64,000 bases of DNA. It comes from Photobacterium rosenbergii (GTDB lineage Bacteria; Pseudomonadota; Gammaproteobacteria; Enterobacterales; Vibrionaceae). Below, one piece after another: positions 52,188-63,779 of this stretch. Within the stretch, counting starts at the first letter, position 1. Each line of letters opens with the position of its first letter. The translations under genes and the position numbers were made by a program. Under the pieces are notes generated by a model. That model did no database searches, was not told where the DNA came from, and worked only from the letters and a program-made list of their open reading frames with translations. The DNA is taken from assembly GCF_003026455.1 (NCBI RefSeq), contig NZ_PYMB01000004.1, forward strand, positions 62,001-126,000, written 5' to 3'.

Positions 52188-53060
52188 ATGGTCGCAAATC
52201 ACATACCCGTAAAATCAGGAAAAGTGCTTGATATGATGGGCAGCATGCAAGAGAGCATGACGCCTTCGGCCCGACGTATTTCTGAATTTGTGATGGATAA
52301 TCCAGCAGGGGTTACCAAGCTTTCAATCGCTGAGTTGTCGCAGACGGTTAATGTTGGCGAGGCGACGATTATCCGTTTTTGTCGGATGCTGGGTTTCAAA
52401 GGGTTCCAAGATTTCAAAATGGATCTTGCTATCGAGCTTTCTAACCAAAATCAGGGTGACAAGTCGATTTTGGATACGGATATTACCGCTGGTGACGGTG
52501 CTGAGCTCATTGGTCAGAAGCTTCAAGCTACCATTAACAATGTGCTTTCCGAGACTTTGAACCTGCTGAATTTCGAAGCACTTGAAGCCGTTGCTCAGCA
52601 GTTCAGGGATGCTCGCGCTGTGTATTTCTTTGGGGTGGGGTCATCGGGTATCACTGCAGAAGATGCCAAAAACAAGTTCATGCGTATTGGCTACAATGTT
52701 GATGCCCTGACCAATAACCACTTTATGTATATGAAAGCGTCATTGTTGCAGCCGGGGGATCTGGCGATTGGTATCAGCCATTCCGGAAATTCGTTAGAGA
52801 CGACTAAGGCCTTAATGCTGGCCAAAGAAGCCGGAGCGAGTACGGTCGCCTTGACCCATAATCCCAAGTCGGGGATCTGCAAACATGCGGATTGGGTGCT
52901 GCTAAACGGCAACCGACAGGGGCAACTGCAGGGAGACTCGATCGGAACCAAAATTACTCAGCTTTTCGTGTTGGATTTGGTTTATACCTTGCTTGTCAAA
53001 GACGATGTTGATGGCGCACAGTCCAAGAAGCTCCGCACCACCAAGGCCCTCGAATCGTAA
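52188..53060 (+). CDS. nanR: MurR/RpiR-family transcriptional regulator of sialic acid genes
   Basis: A 290-residue repressor or regulator. The N-terminal RpiR helix-turn-helix (about residues 20-85) contains LSQTVNVGEATIIRFCRMLG. A C-terminal SIS sugar-phosphate-binding domain (about 125-265) has FFGVGSSGITAEDAKNKF and GISHSGNSLETTKAL. In Vibrio, NanR of this family responds to N-acetylmannosamine 6-phosphate. It is divergent from nanA across three operator copies and therefore probably controls nanA, itself, nagA and nanEK. It differs from the GntR-type NanR of E. coli. Confidence 0.9.
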   Translation: MVANHIPVKSGKVLDMMGSMQESMTPSARRISEFVMDNPAGVTKLSIAELSQTVNVGEATIIRFCRMLGFKGFQDFKMDLAIELSNQNQGDKSILDTDITAGDGAELIGQKLQATINNVLSETLNLLNFEALEAVAQQFRDARAVYFFGVGSSGITAEDAKNKFMRIGYNVDALTNNHFMYMKASLLQPGDLAIGISHSGNSLETTKALMLAKEAGASTVALTHNPKSGICKHADWVLLNGNRQGQLQGDSIGTKITQLFVLDLVYTLLVKDDVDGAQSKKLRTTKALES

Positions 53061-53080
53061 CCCCTCAATACATTTGGAAG

Positions 53081-53121
53081 GCAAGTCGGTTCCGGTTTAT
53101 AAAGGGAATTGGCTTGCTCTC
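53081..53121 (+). terminator. probable terminator after nanR
   Basis: GCAAGTCGGTTCC (53081-53093) pairs with GGAATTGGCTTGC (53105-53117) through a 13-bp stem with G-U pairs, followed by TCTCTTTC. It lies between converging nanR and nagA. Confidence 0.6.
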
Positions 53122-53151
53122 TTTCATCGATTGATAGGGCAATTGTGAAAC

Positions 53152-54309
53152 TTAAATCCGCTTTATCCCCATTTGATAGACCCCTTTTATATCCAGAGCG
53201 GTATCTAACATGACGATATTGGCTTTGTAACCCGCTTTCAGCTTGCCGAAGTTGTCTTCGATGCCTAAAGCCCTCGCTGGATAAAGGCTTGCCATCCTTA
53301 ATGCCTCTTCTTTAGTTATGCCAACATGCTCAATCAGGTTTTTAATACCATCAATCATGGTGATTGCAGCCCCTGCGATAGTGCCATCTTTATAGTGACA
53401 TTTACCGTCGGTGACAAAGGCTTGTTGCCCCGCCATGTCATAACTGGAAAGGTCTGTTCCTGCTGGAGTAACCGCATCGGTAACGAGGAAAAGTTGCTCT
53501 CCCAGTAGCGCTTTGGCGATACGCACGGCAGGGTAGGCGGCATGGATACCGTCGACAATGATCCCCGTTGCCGGTTTATGTTCGGCAATATATCCCACGG
53601 CGCCGACTTCCCGTGAGGCAAGCGGTGTCATGGCATTGTAGAGGTGGGTAGCCATGCTGAGACCTTGCTTATCGACCAGTTGTTGGTAAGTGGCATTGGT
53701 ATGGCCGATAGAGACTTTGATCCCCGCATCGGTTAGCACATCTATTGCTGTCTGCCCGACACACTCCGGTGCAAGCGTGATTACTTTGACCGCACCATGA
53801 CGCTTGGCCAGTTGCTCTGCTTCTTCCTGCGTTAGTTGCCTGATGAAATCTGCATGGTGGGCACCTTTTTTCGCGACATTGATAAATGGCCCTTCTAGAT
53901 GCAGGCCAAGCACGCCTGAACTTTCTCTAATTTCCATTGAATCAACTAGGCTTATCGCCTGTTGCATTTGTGGCTGTGGGTTGGTGATTAACGTCGGTAG
54001 GAATTGAGTGGTACCTGATTTCAGGTTGGTTTGGTTCATGATGTGTAAGGTATCGAGACTGATATCTGAATTGAACAACACCCCACCACAGCCATTAAGT
54101 TGCAAATCGATAAAACCGGCGGTTAGTAGTAGCCCTTTGACGTCGATGCAGTCAGTTGGTAACAACGGAGCCTGCGACATAGGCACTACACTTACGATAG
54201 TGTCACTTCGAATAATAACGGCCTGATCATCGAGCAGTGTCTCGCCATCAAAGACCGTTGCATGGATCAGCGCAACCGGTGTCTGGGAAGCATTGAAGTT
54301 TTCCATCAT
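53152..54309 (-). CDS. nagA: N-acetylglucosamine-6-phosphate deacetylase
   Basis: A 385-residue amidohydrolase producing glucosamine 6-phosphate and acetate, the step after NanE in sialic acid breakdown. The FIDLQLNGCGG segment (about 67-77), LGLHLEGPFINVAKKGAH (about 136-153), SIGHTNA, THLYNAMT, GIIVDGIHA and LVTDAV give the metal and substrate sites in order. It is minus strand and divergent from nanE, with an operator copy at 54388 upstream. It may be a nan-dedicated copy; other nag genes are not in this window. Confidence 0.96.
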   Translation of the reverse strand: MMENFNASQTPVALIHATVFDGETLLDDQAVIIRSDTIVSVVPMSQAPLLPTDCIDVKGLLLTAGFIDLQLNGCGGVLFNSDISLDTLHIMNQTNLKSGTTQFLPTLITNPQPQMQQAISLVDSMEIRESSGVLGLHLEGPFINVAKKGAHHADFIRQLTQEEAEQLAKRHGAVKVITLAPECVGQTAIDVLTDAGIKVSIGHTNATYQQLVDKQGLSMATHLYNAMTPLASREVGAVGYIAEHKPATGIIVDGIHAAYPAVRIAKALLGEQLFLVTDAVTPAGTDLSSYDMAGQQAFVTDGKCHYKDGTIAGAAITMIDGIKNLIEHVGITKEEALRMASLYPARALGIEDNFGKLKAGYKANIVMLDTALDIKGVYQMGIKRI

Positions 54310-54387
54310 CCTTTCTTCCTAATTCTTTTGTTTTAAAGGGGTATTTCTCATTGTGGGGGACGACTCGTCATCAAATCGCGTCTGGTT

Positions 54388-54402
54388 TGGAGTATTCCTC
54401 CA
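54388..54402. promoter_or_regulatory. NanR operator candidate 4 (nagA side)
   Basis: TGGAGTATTCCTCCA is a nearly perfect dyad fitting TGRARNNNNNYTYCA, 79 bases before the nagA start. Confidence 0.7.
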
Positions 54403-54502
54403 TTTTGAGGCGACTTTAAAGAAACTTAAATGTCCTATCGAGGGGTATTTATACCTTGAGCTAATAAGTGTGGTGTTGATCTCCTTTTTGAACAATCATG
54501 GT

Positions 54503-54517
54503 TGAAGTTTTGCTCCG
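54503..54517. promoter_or_regulatory. NanR operator candidate 5 (nanE side)
   Basis: TGAAGTTTTGCTCCG matches the consensus except for the last base. Its centre is 27 bases from copy 6. Confidence 0.6.
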
Positions 54518-54529
54518 TAAAAAATAAAT

Positions 54530-54544
54530 TGAAATAAAACTTCA
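54530..54544. promoter_or_regulatory. NanR operator candidate 6 (nanE-proximal)
   Basis: TGAAATAAAACTTCA fits the consensus dyad and ends 30 bases before the nanE start codon, so bound protein would block the promoter or early transcription. Confidence 0.75.
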
Positions 54545-54574
54545 CTATTATTTTGTTTCTTGGAGTTATGCTTT

Positions 54575-55288
54575 ATGACAGTTTCTACTGTTAACAACAC
54601 TGTTCTGGCAACGATGAAGCATGGGTTTGTGTCTTCATGTCAGCCAGTTGATGATGGTCCTATGGATTCGCCAGCCATCGTTGCAGCTATGGCACAGGCT
54701 TCTGTGGCTGGTGGTGCTTCCGCATTGAGAATTGAAGGGATCGATAACCTTAAAGCGGTTAGGCCGACGGTATCTGTGCCTATCATAGGTATCGTTAAGC
54801 GCGACCTACAAGACAGCGATGTACGTATTACGCCGTATATCGAAGATGTCGTTGCTTTGGCTGAGGCGGGAGCAGACATTATCGCGATCGATGCGACTGA
54901 CCGTATGCGCCCGGTACCCGTTGCAGAACTAGTCGCTGCTATTAAGCAGGCTGGCTGTTTGGCAATGGCGGACTGCGCTACTTATGAAGAAGGGCTAAAC
55001 AGCCAGCGCTTGGGCGTGGAGATCATCGGTTCGACTTTGTCTGGATATACCGGCGGTGTTGTCCCCGCAGAACCTGATTTCGCCCTCGTGACCAAACTTA
55101 ATCAGGCTGGCTGCTTTGTCATGGCTGAAGGTCGCTACAACTCACCGCAGCTTGCCCGTGAGGCCATTGAGGCGGGAGCCTCTTGTGTCACAGTGGGTTC
55201 TGCAATCACCCGTATTGAGCATATTTGCCAGTGGTTTAGCCAGGAAGTGTCACTAGCTAAACATCCGGCGAGAGAGGCCATTTTATGA
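54575..55288 (+). CDS. nanE: N-acetylmannosamine-6-phosphate 2-epimerase
   Basis: A 237-residue TIM-barrel epimerase converting ManNAc-6-P to GlcNAc-6-P. Signature segments are [20 protein letters not shown] (about residues 17-36), [28 protein letters not shown]-like [21 protein letters not shown] and [13 protein letters not shown]. The ATG at 54575 has GGAG nine bases upstream; an in-frame TTG at 54560 overlaps that site and is unlikely. Its stop overlaps the nanK start by four bases. Confidence 0.95.
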   Translation: MTVSTVNNTVLATMKHGFVSSCQPVDDGPMDSPAIVAAMAQASVAGGASALRIEGIDNLKAVRPTVSVPIIGIVKRDLQDSDVRITPYIEDVVALAEAGADIIAIDATDRMRPVPVAELVAAIKQAGCLAMADCATYEEGLNSQRLGVEIIGSTLSGYTGGVVPAEPDFALVTKLNQAGCFVMAEGRYNSPQLAREAIEAGASCVTVGSAITRIEHICQWFSQEVSLAKHPAREAIL

Positions 55289-56166
55289 CGACCTACCTAG
55301 CGGTTGATCTTGGTGGAACGAAACTGGCTGCAGCACTAGTCGCGGATGGCGTACTCAGTGCCCGCCAGCAACTCAATACCCAATCGGATAAGTCTACTGA
55401 GTTATTACGGCAAAACCTGGCCACCTTGCTCGCTTCATTTCACGATCAGGCTGATCAAGTGGTGGTTGCCTCAACTGGGATCATTCAGGATGGACTGCTT
55501 ACCGCATTGAACCCGCAGAATCTAGGCGGTCTGGATCATTTCCCTATCAAAGCGGAGATTGAGGCAATTACAGGGCTTCCTACCCTGGTGCTCAATGATG
55601 CTCAGGCCGCAGCATGGGCGGAATACCACGCGGCGGGTGGGCAGTATGCCAACATGGCTTTTATTACCGTGTCAACGGGGGTAGGGGCAGGCTTGGTGAT
55701 TGACGGACAATTGCAAATTGGTGCCCGTGGTATTGCTGGACATGCAGGTCATAGCTTGGCTGATCCCAATGGTCCCGTGTGTGGCTGCGGCCGTAAAGGC
55801 TGTGTTGAAGCCATTGCATCGGGAACGGCGATAGGTCAGCAAGGCAGCGAAGTCTTCGGTGAAAATTGCACGGGGCAGGAAGTTTACCAGCGTTATCTGG
55901 CCGGTGATGAAGCCGCTACGGCAATTGTCTCTCGCTCGGCGACTGCAATTGCTCAACTGGTCGCTGATCTCACCATTACCAATGACCTTGATGCTGTCGT
56001 GATCGGCGGTGGGGTAGGCTTGGCAGCTAATTACTTGGAATTGGTCGAAGAAGCTCTCAGCTCGTTGCCAGCGGTTTACCAACCCAAGTTACTCCCAGCT
56101 ACATGCAGTACTGATGCCGGACTGATCGGTGCTGCCCTGTGGGCACAAGCCTGCAGCCAAAGATAA
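55285..56166 (+). CDS. nanK: N-acetylmannosamine kinase
   Basis: A 293-residue ROK-family kinase making ManNAc-6-P from ManNAc and ATP. The N-terminal phosphate loop [15 protein letters not shown] (about residues 4-18) and the ROK zinc motif [15 protein letters not shown] (about 168-182) with the preceding GHAGH histidine are present. It overlaps nanE by ATGA, so the epimerase and kinase are translationally coupled. It lies 50 bases upstream of the transporter gene. Confidence 0.95.
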   Translation: MTTYLAVDLGGTKLAAALVADGVLSARQQLNTQSDKSTELLRQNLATLLASFHDQADQVVVASTGIIQDGLLTALNPQNLGGLDHFPIKAEIEAITGLPTLVLNDAQAAAWAEYHAAGGQYANMAFITVSTGVGAGLVIDGQLQIGARGIAGHAGHSLADPNGPVCGCGRKGCVEAIASGTAIGQQGSEVFGENCTGQEVYQRYLAGDEAATAIVSRSATAIAQLVADLTITNDLDAVVIGGGVGLAANYLELVEEALSSLPAVYQPKLLPATCSTDAGLIGAALWAQACSQR

Positions 56167-56216
56167 CAACTTATAGACATTTTATCTCAACCTACACTCT
56201 TGAGAGGAGCTAGCGC

Positions 56217-58251
<2,035 letters not shown>

Positions 58252-58272
58252 AACGTTAAATCCGCGGTAAAC

Positions 58273-58302
58273 AAAAACGAGGCCATAGGGCCTCGTTTTT
58301 GT
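58273..58302 (+). terminator. terminator after nanQ
   Basis: The stem AAAAACGAGGCC / GGCCTCGTTTTT (loop ATAG) with flanking A and T runs ends the nan operon. Confidence 0.92.
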
Positions 58303-58919
58303 TTTTACACCTAGCGCAACTATTTTTTGTTTAATGGCTGTTTCTATCGTTACAAGTCTGTGACATATCGAGCGAGGGCCACAGAAAGAAAATATTCTTC
58401 ATTTAACAGCCGTCAGAGCGCTTGCTTGCTTCGTGAGCAGTTTCTAGCAGTTGCTTTTGTACATTTCAGCAAAGCTTGGTTGGTAAAGCGCAACGATTTT
58501 TTCAAAAATACGAGCCATATCTACTTCCTCAATCTAAATCAAAGTGGTTGGGGAAACAGCCTACAACCCGCCAAAAAGATGACTTTTACTCTCTAGGCGG
58601 CCTTATCTGTTTCTGGTGCTGATTATAGGCATTTTTAATTTATCCAAAAGCGAGTTAAATTTCACTTTCGCATAAATTTAACTAATCCGATTTTGATGGT
58701 GGAGGTCCATGTACCTACTGATTTGTCAGTAGTACGTATGAGATTTTGGTTATTGAATAACCAGTTAAAACATATTCAATCCTTTTTTTTCTAAGGATAA
58801 ACACCTCGAATATGAAGGGATAAAACAGAATGTGAAGTGGCATTAATAGTCCCGTTCAAGATTTAGAAGAGTGGAGTTTTAATATTGAGCTTCCAGCTGT
58901 TTAAACGGTGCTTAATAGT
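58303..58919. other. long AT-rich intergenic region upstream of cydA
   Basis: More than 600 bases between nanQ and the first FNR-like site of cydA. The only coding signal I can support weakly is a 24-codon minus-strand frame at 58444-58518. A longer plus-strand frame here (58327-58596) has an atypical composition. No RNA family was recognised. Confidence 0.4.
58444..58518 (-). CDS. possible small protein of 24 residues
   Basis: A minus-strand frame encoding MARIFEKIVALYQPSFAEMY followed by KSNC and a stop. It is preceded by GAGGAAG at an ideal distance (six bases) from the ATG. It is amphipathic rather than strongly hydrophobic. It may be a real small protein or the remnant of a longer gene. 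No family was recognised, and the assignment rests only on the ribosome binding site and a sensible sequence. Confidence 0.35.
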   Translation of the reverse strand: MARIFEKIVALYQPSFAEMYKSNC

Positions 58920-58933
58920 TTGATCTGAGTCAA
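58920..58933. promoter_or_regulatory. FNR-like site 1 upstream of cydA
   Basis: TTGATCTGAGTCAA matches TTGATNNNNATCAA in all but one base. Confidence 0.55.
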
Positions 58934-58969
58934 TCAAGATGCGGGTGATTAAAATTTGAACAGGGTTTA

Positions 58970-58983
58970 TTGATATTTATCAA
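58970..58983. promoter_or_regulatory. FNR-like site 2 upstream of cydA
   Basis: TTGATATTTATCAA is a perfect match to the FNR consensus TTGATNNNNATCAA, 262 bases before the cydA start and exactly 50 bases (centre to centre) from site 1. FNR control of cytochrome bd genes is well known in E. coli. Confidence 0.75.
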
Positions 58984-59244
58984 AGCAAATTGTGCGATAA
59001 ATCCATTGAGCCAAACGACGAATGCCAGTAATATTAGCAATGACTTTATTAGCTGTAGCTTAACAACAAATTAACTAATTTGGTACAGTATCGCAACATA
59101 TCAGGGATGCCACTAATTATTTAAATAATGGCAACCAGGAAGGTGACAAATTGCGACTACGTTTGGCTACTTTTTGCTAAGCCCAACCATAAGTGCACTG
59201 TGTTGTACTGTCGTCAGTCAGCCTGGCGAAAGAAGGAGTTCTCA

Positions 59245-60831
59245 ATGTTCACTGATATCGTCGAACTATCGCGGTTACAGTTCGCATTAACTGCGATGTA
59301 TCACTTTTTGTTCGTCCCATTGACTCTTGGTATGGCGTTCCTACTAGCCATCATGGAGTCGGTTTACGTAATGACCGGAAAGCAAATCTACAAGGACATG
59401 ACCAAGTTCTGGGGTAAGCTTTTTGCCATTAACTTCGCCCTTGGTGTTTCCACGGGGCTTACCATGGAGTTCCAGTTCGGTACTAACTGGGCGTACTACT
59501 CCCACTACGTAGGTGATATCTTCGGCGCGCCGCTGGCTATCGAAGCACTTATCGCTTTCTTCCTTGAATCTACCCTAGTTGGCCTGTTCTTCTTTGGTTG
59601 GGATCGTCTATCCAAGCGTCAGCACCTTGCTGTTACTTGGCTAGTTGCTCTTGGCTCTAACTTCTCGGCACTATGGATTCTTGTGGCAAATGGTTGGATG
59701 CAGAACCCTGTAGGTGCAGAGTTCAACTTCGAAACCATGCGTATGGAAATGGTTAGCTTTGCAGAAGTGGTACTTAACCCGGTTGCCCAGGTGAAATTTG
59801 TTCACACTGTCGCGTCTGGTTACGTAACAGGTGCGATGTTCGTACTGGCTATCAGTTCTTACTACATCCTTAAAGGCCGTGATATTGCCTTTGCTCGTCG
59901 TTCATTCGCGATTGCAGCAGCGTTCGGTATGGCGTCAATCCTATCTGTAATCGTTCTGGGTGACGAATCAGGTTACGAGCTAGGTGATGTTCAGCAAACT
60001 AAGCTAGCGGCTATCGAAGCTGAGTGGCATACAGAAGAAGCGCCTGCTGCCTTCACTGTGTTTGGTATCCCGAATCAGGAAACCATGGAAACCGACTACG
60101 CGATCAAGATCCCTTATGTCATGGGTATTATCGCTACGCGTTCTTTCGACACTGAAGTAACGGGTCTGCGTGACCTGAAAGCTGAGCACGAAGTACGTAT
60201 CCGTAACGGTATGGTGGCTTACGGCTTGCTTGAAAAACTGCGTGCCGGTGACAAGACACCAGAAAACATCGCAGCGTTCGATGAAGTGAAACACGACCTT
60301 GGCTACGGCTTCCTACTTAAGCCTTATGCTGAAAACGTGGTTGATGCGACAGAAGAAGATATTGCCCGTGCAGCGGATGACTCTATCCCAACAGTATGGC
60401 CGCTATTCTGGAGCTTCCGTATCATGGTGGCATGTGGCTTCCTGATGCTGGGTATTATTGGTGCGGCATTCGTTCAGTCTTGCCGTCATAAGATCACCGA
60501 GAACAAGTGGGTACTGAAAGCAGCGCTTTACGGTCTACCTCTTCCTTGGATCGCAGTAGAAGCGGGTTGGTTTGTTGCAGAATACGGCCGTCAGCCGTGG
60601 GCTGTGGGTGAGATCCTGCCGGTATCGATGGCGGTGTCCAACTTGGCACCATCAGATATCATCACTTCTTTGCTAGCAATTATTGCACTGTACACAGTGT
60701 TCCTGATTGCTGAATTGTACCTGATGATCAAGTTTGCTCGTCTAGGTCCTAGCAGCCTGAAAACTGGCCGCTACCACTTTGAAACTACCGATGCACCACA
60801 GAATGTTGTTGCGCGTCAGGTTGAAGCATAA
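59245..60831 (+). CDS. cydA: cytochrome bd ubiquinol oxidase subunit I
   Basis: A 528-residue subunit of the high-affinity terminal oxidase in the inner membrane, binding haems b558, b595 and d. The N-terminus [20 protein letters not shown] holds the b595 ligand His19. The Q-loop (about 245-390, long form with [19 protein letters not shown]) forms the quinol site. The b558 ligands and the [12 protein letters not shown] segment (about 435-446) are present. ATG 59245 with AAGGAG upstream is chosen; an open frame extends 39 codons further upstream without family similarity. Confidence 0.98.
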   Translation: MFTDIVELSRLQFALTAMYHFLFVPLTLGMAFLLAIMESVYVMTGKQIYKDMTKFWGKLFAINFALGVSTGLTMEFQFGTNWAYYSHYVGDIFGAPLAIEALIAFFLESTLVGLFFFGWDRLSKRQHLAVTWLVALGSNFSALWILVANGWMQNPVGAEFNFETMRMEMVSFAEVVLNPVAQVKFVHTVASGYVTGAMFVLAISSYYILKGRDIAFARRSFAIAAAFGMASILSVIVLGDESGYELGDVQQTKLAAIEAEWHTEEAPAAFTVFGIPNQETMETDYAIKIPYVMGIIATRSFDTEVTGLRDLKAEHEVRIRNGMVAYGLLEKLRAGDKTPENIAAFDEVKHDLGYGFLLKPYAENVVDATEEDIARAADDSIPTVWPLFWSFRIMVACGFLMLGIIGAAFVQSCRHKITENKWVLKAALYGLPLPWIAVEAGWFVAEYGRQPWAVGEILPVSMAVSNLAPSDIITSLLAIIALYTVFLIAELYLMIKFARLGPSSLKTGRYHFETTDAPQNVVARQVEA

Positions 60832-60848
60832 TCAGGGAGAGTTGAGCA

Positions 60849-61985
60849 ATGTTTGAATATGAAGTATTGCGATTTATCTGGTGGGTGCTGATCGGTGTGC
60901 TATGCATCGGCTTTGCAGTCACAGATGGTTTTGACATGGGTGTAGGTGTACTGTCCCGTATTATCGGTAAGACAGACAGCGAACGCCGAGTAATGATTAA
61001 CTCAATCGCCCCGCACTGGGACGGTAACCAGGTTTGGTTGATCACCGCAGGTGGTGCCCTGTTTGCAGCATGGCCTTTGGTCTACGCAACAGCGTTCTCT
61101 GGCTTCTACTTTGCTATGATCATTACGCTAGCGGCACTTTGGCTACGTCCGATCGGTTTTGACTACCGTTCGAAGATTGAAGATCCAAAATGGCGTGAAG
61201 CTTGGGATAAAGCCATCTTCGTAGGTAGTTTTGTACCGCCAGTGATCTTTGGTGTGGCGTTCGGTAACCTGATGCAAGGTGTACCGTTTGAGCTGAACGA
61301 GTTCCTGATCCCGACTTACAAGGGTTCGTTCTTCGGTCTGCTTAACCCGTTTGCACTGCTATGCGGTATTGTGAGCATTCTGATGATCACTACCCAAGGT
61401 GCAGCTTACCTGCAGATGAAAACGACAGATGCCATCCGCGAGCGTGCTCGTCGCGTAGCGATGATAACTTCAGTTGGTACAGCGGTTTGTTTTGCCATTG
61501 CTGGCTTCTGGGCTCAGAGCATCGAAGGCTACATCGTGACCTCTGAAATCGCGACAAATGCGCCTTCTAACCCGCTAACGAAAGAAGTTATGCGCCAGAC
61601 CGGTGCGCTGTTTGCTAACTTTGATGCTTACCCACTGCTGTGGATTGCACCTTTGCTAGCGGTAGCAATGCCTGTACTAACGGTACTGTGCTCTCGTGCG
61701 AACCGCGCAGCACTGGCATTCGTTACATCAAGCCTGACTATGGCGGGTGTGATTTTGACAGCTGGTTTTGCATTGTTCCCATTCATCATGCCTTCAAGCC
61801 TGGTTCCAAGCCACAGCTTGACCATGTGGGACGCAACGTCTTCTGAGCTGACCCTGAACATCATGACCGGTGTTGCAGCGGTGATGGTTCCGATTATCCT
61901 GGCGTACACCTCTTGGTGTTACTACAAGATGTTTGGCCGTCTTGATACCAAATATATCGAAGACAACAAGAACTCACTGTACTAA
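60849..61985 (+). CDS. cydB: cytochrome bd ubiquinol oxidase subunit II
   Basis: A 378-residue partner of CydA with about eight or nine transmembrane helices. The N-terminal FIWWVLIGVLCIGFAVTDGF (residues 9-28) followed by DMGVGVL, and NSIAPHWDGNQVWLITAGGA, are family hallmarks. It carries no haem but is needed for complex assembly. It follows cydA by 17 bases with AGGGAG before the ATG, and precedes cydX by 11 bases. Confidence 0.98.
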   Translation: MFEYEVLRFIWWVLIGVLCIGFAVTDGFDMGVGVLSRIIGKTDSERRVMINSIAPHWDGNQVWLITAGGALFAAWPLVYATAFSGFYFAMIITLAALWLRPIGFDYRSKIEDPKWREAWDKAIFVGSFVPPVIFGVAFGNLMQGVPFELNEFLIPTYKGSFFGLLNPFALLCGIVSILMITTQGAAYLQMKTTDAIRERARRVAMITSVGTAVCFAIAGFWAQSIEGYIVTSEIATNAPSNPLTKEVMRQTGALFANFDAYPLLWIAPLLAVAMPVLTVLCSRANRAALAFVTSSLTMAGVILTAGFALFPFIMPSSLVPSHSLTMWDATSSELTLNIMTGVAAVMVPIILAYTSWCYYKMFGRLDTKYIEDNKNSLY

Positions 61986-61996
61986 GGAGACAGACT

Positions 61997-62110
61997 ATGT
62001 GGTATTTCGCTTGGATCCTGGGTGTGCTACTTGCTTGCTCATTCGGTATCATCAACGCGCTGTGGCTTGAAGCGACAGAAAATATGGATAAAGAGGAAAC
62101 CGGTGAGTAA
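61997..62110 (+). CDS. cydX: cytochrome bd-I oxidase small subunit CydX
   Basis: A 37-residue single-helix protein: MWYFAWILGVLLACSFGIIN followed by ALWLEATENMDKEETGE. The N-terminal MWYFAWILG and the E-rich tail match CydX of E. coli, a small subunit that stabilises the haem d region of the oxidase. AAGGAG precedes the ATG. The stop codon overlaps the GTG start of ybgE by eight bases. It is too short for many gene callers. Confidence 0.95.
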   Translation: MWYFAWILGVLLACSFGIINALWLEATENMDKEETGE

Positions 62111-62405
62111 CCTCGATCACTGGGTGAAGCGTGCCCACCAGTGGGTGGACTTCGGTCTACTACGCGTTGCGTCACTGCTGATGTCGATGGCATCGGCAGG
62201 GCTGGTGGTGTGGGAACCCACACTCTTCGCCCAGGCGATTGGCGGATTCGGACCGGTCATCTCGCCAGCCCTGATTTGGGCAACGTGTGCAGCTATGGTC
62301 TTCGGCGTTGGTTTTGTCCCTCGCCGTTGGTACTGGCAGGTGTTTTTCACCCCGTACGTTTCGTTGCCTATCTTGGCTTACATTTTGTTTTTGCGTTTAA
62401 CGTAA
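62103..62405 (+). CDS. ybgE: cyd operon protein YbgE
   Basis: A 100-residue membrane protein with three hydrophobic segments (about 18-36, 43-68, 76-97). It has the YbgE-type N-terminus SNLDHWVKRAHQWVDFGLLR and WEPTLFA near residue 38. The start is GTG at 62103, inside the end of cydX (GTGAGTAA), implying coupled translation. Function is unknown, but it is consistently linked to cytochrome bd genes. A terminator follows. Confidence 0.92.
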   Translation: MSNLDHWVKRAHQWVDFGLLRVASLLMSMASAGLVVWEPTLFAQAIGGFGPVISPALIWATCAAMVFGVGFVPRRWYWQVFFTPYVSLPILAYILFLRLT

Positions 62406-62452
62406 CAATTTGATTTCAAACTGTTCACGCTGATACAAAAACATACAATTGA

Positions 62453-62489
62453 AACAGCCCATTGCAATTGAGTAATGGGCTGTTTTTTT
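62453..62489 (+). terminator. terminator after the cydABX-ybgE operon
   Basis: The stem AACAGCCCATT / AATGGGCTGTT is followed by TTTTT. Confidence 0.92.
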
Positions 62490-62686
62490 ATATCTGGATA
62501 AAATGCCAACAGGTAGGGAGAGAGCAGGGCCGTTCAGGGAGTGACAGGATCATCAAAAAGTAAAACTCTGCCTGTTTACTGTTAATGCATGATTCCAATC
62601 TGGTAGCCAAGTTAGGTATAGTAAGCCCTTGGGCAAAAGCCTAGATACATTGGCACAAGTGATTGAACACCAAGGTTGGAATGATA

Positions 62687-63094
62687 ATGACCGAAGAACA
62701 CCCGTTTGAATGGCCTATCAGGGTTTACTATGAAGACACTGACGTAGGTGGCCTTGTCTATCATGCTAACTATATTAAGTTTTTTGAGCGAGCGAGGACG
62801 GAACTCTTCCGCTCCATCGGTGTCAGTCTTAACGACTTGTTCGCCGAAAAAGCCAGCTTTGTGATTCGGCATTTAGAGATTGATTACCTCAAGGGTGCCA
62901 AATTGGATGATCAACTTGTTGTACGGACCTGGCCTAATACTATACGCCGGGCGTCGATCGAATTTTGTCAGGTTTTAGTTAACACTAGCGGGCAAACCTT
63001 GTGTAGCGCATCGATTCAGGTAGCCTGTGTCCACCCCGATACGTTGAAACCTATCAAGATCCCAGAACATATTTTATCGGAGATAACTAAGTGA
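62687..63094 (+). CDS. ybgC: tol-pal system acyl-CoA thioesterase YbgC
   Basis: A 135-residue hotdog-fold thioesterase. The 4-hydroxybenzoyl-CoA thioesterase-like active-site segment [20 protein letters not shown] (about residues 12-31) contains the catalytic aspartate. It is the first gene of the tol-pal cluster and may act on phospholipid-related acyl-CoA or acyl-ACP. ATG 62687 ([10 protein letters not shown]) matches relatives; in-frame ATGs at 62681 and 62663 are alternatives. Its stop overlaps tolQ (GTGA). Confidence 0.94.
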   Translation: MTEEHPFEWPIRVYYEDTDVGGLVYHANYIKFFERARTELFRSIGVSLNDLFAEKASFVIRHLEIDYLKGAKLDDQLVVRTWPNTIRRASIEFCQVLVNTSGQTLCSASIQVACVHPDTLKPIKIPEHILSEITK

Positions 63095-63774
63095 CTGAAC
63101 TTTCGATTTTAGATCTTTTCCTGCAGGCGAGTCTGCTAGGTAAGGTCGTTGTAATCATTTTGATGTGTATGTCCGTTGCATCATGGACCATGATCATCAA
63201 ACGTTCCCAGGTCTTGTCACGGGCCAAAATGAATGTGGAGCGTTTCGAAGACCGTTTTTGGTCTGGGGTCGATCTGTCGCAGCTATACCAAGAGGTAGAG
63301 GCGCGCAAAGATAGCCTGACCGGAACTGAACAAATTTTCCACGCCGGTTTCAAAGAATTCGCCCGACTTCACCGCAACAACGGCAAAGCGCCAGAAGCGG
63401 TTATGGAAGGGACGGGACGTGCGATGCGTGTTGCCATGTCTCGTGAAGTTGAAGAGCTTGAAACCAACCTACCATTCCTTGCAACCGTAGGTTCGATCAG
63501 CCCATATATCGGCCTGTTCGGTACGGTGTGGGGGGTAATGCATGCCTTTATCGCGCTGGGTGCAGTAAAGCAAGCCACGCTTGCCATGGTTGCCCCGGGT
63601 ATTGCCGAATCCCTGATCGCAACAGCGATCGGCCTATTTGCAGCGATCCCTGCGGTTATTTTCTTTAACAAACTGACCAACCAGGTGGCCAAGCTTGAGC
63701 ACTCTTATGCCACATTTATGGATGAGTTTTCTAGCATCCTGCATCGCCAGGCATTTGCTGCTCAGCAGGAGTAA
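63091..63774 (+). CDS. tolQ: Tol-Pal system protein TolQ
   Basis: A 227-residue inner-membrane proton-channel subunit, homologous to ExbB and MotA, working with TolR to energise TolA during outer-membrane constriction. It has three hydrophobic helices (about 15-38, 130-160 and 168-195). [20 protein letters not shown] (about 130-149) is the family signature. The start is GTG at 63091, overlapping the ybgC stop by four bases. Confidence 0.98.
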   Translation: MTELSILDLFLQASLLGKVVVIILMCMSVASWTMIIKRSQVLSRAKMNVERFEDRFWSGVDLSQLYQEVEARKDSLTGTEQIFHAGFKEFARLHRNNGKAPEAVMEGTGRAMRVAMSREVEELETNLPFLATVGSISPYIGLFGTVWGVMHAFIALGAVKQATLAMVAPGIAESLIATAIGLFAAIPAVIFFNKLTNQVAKLEHSYATFMDEFSSILHRQAFAAQQE

Positions 63775-63779
63775 CCGCG

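Noticed and set aside
58327-58596. 89-codon plus-strand frame between nanQ and cydA
   Set aside because: It has unusual composition, no Shine-Dalgarno, and is antisense to the small frame with a much better translation signal.
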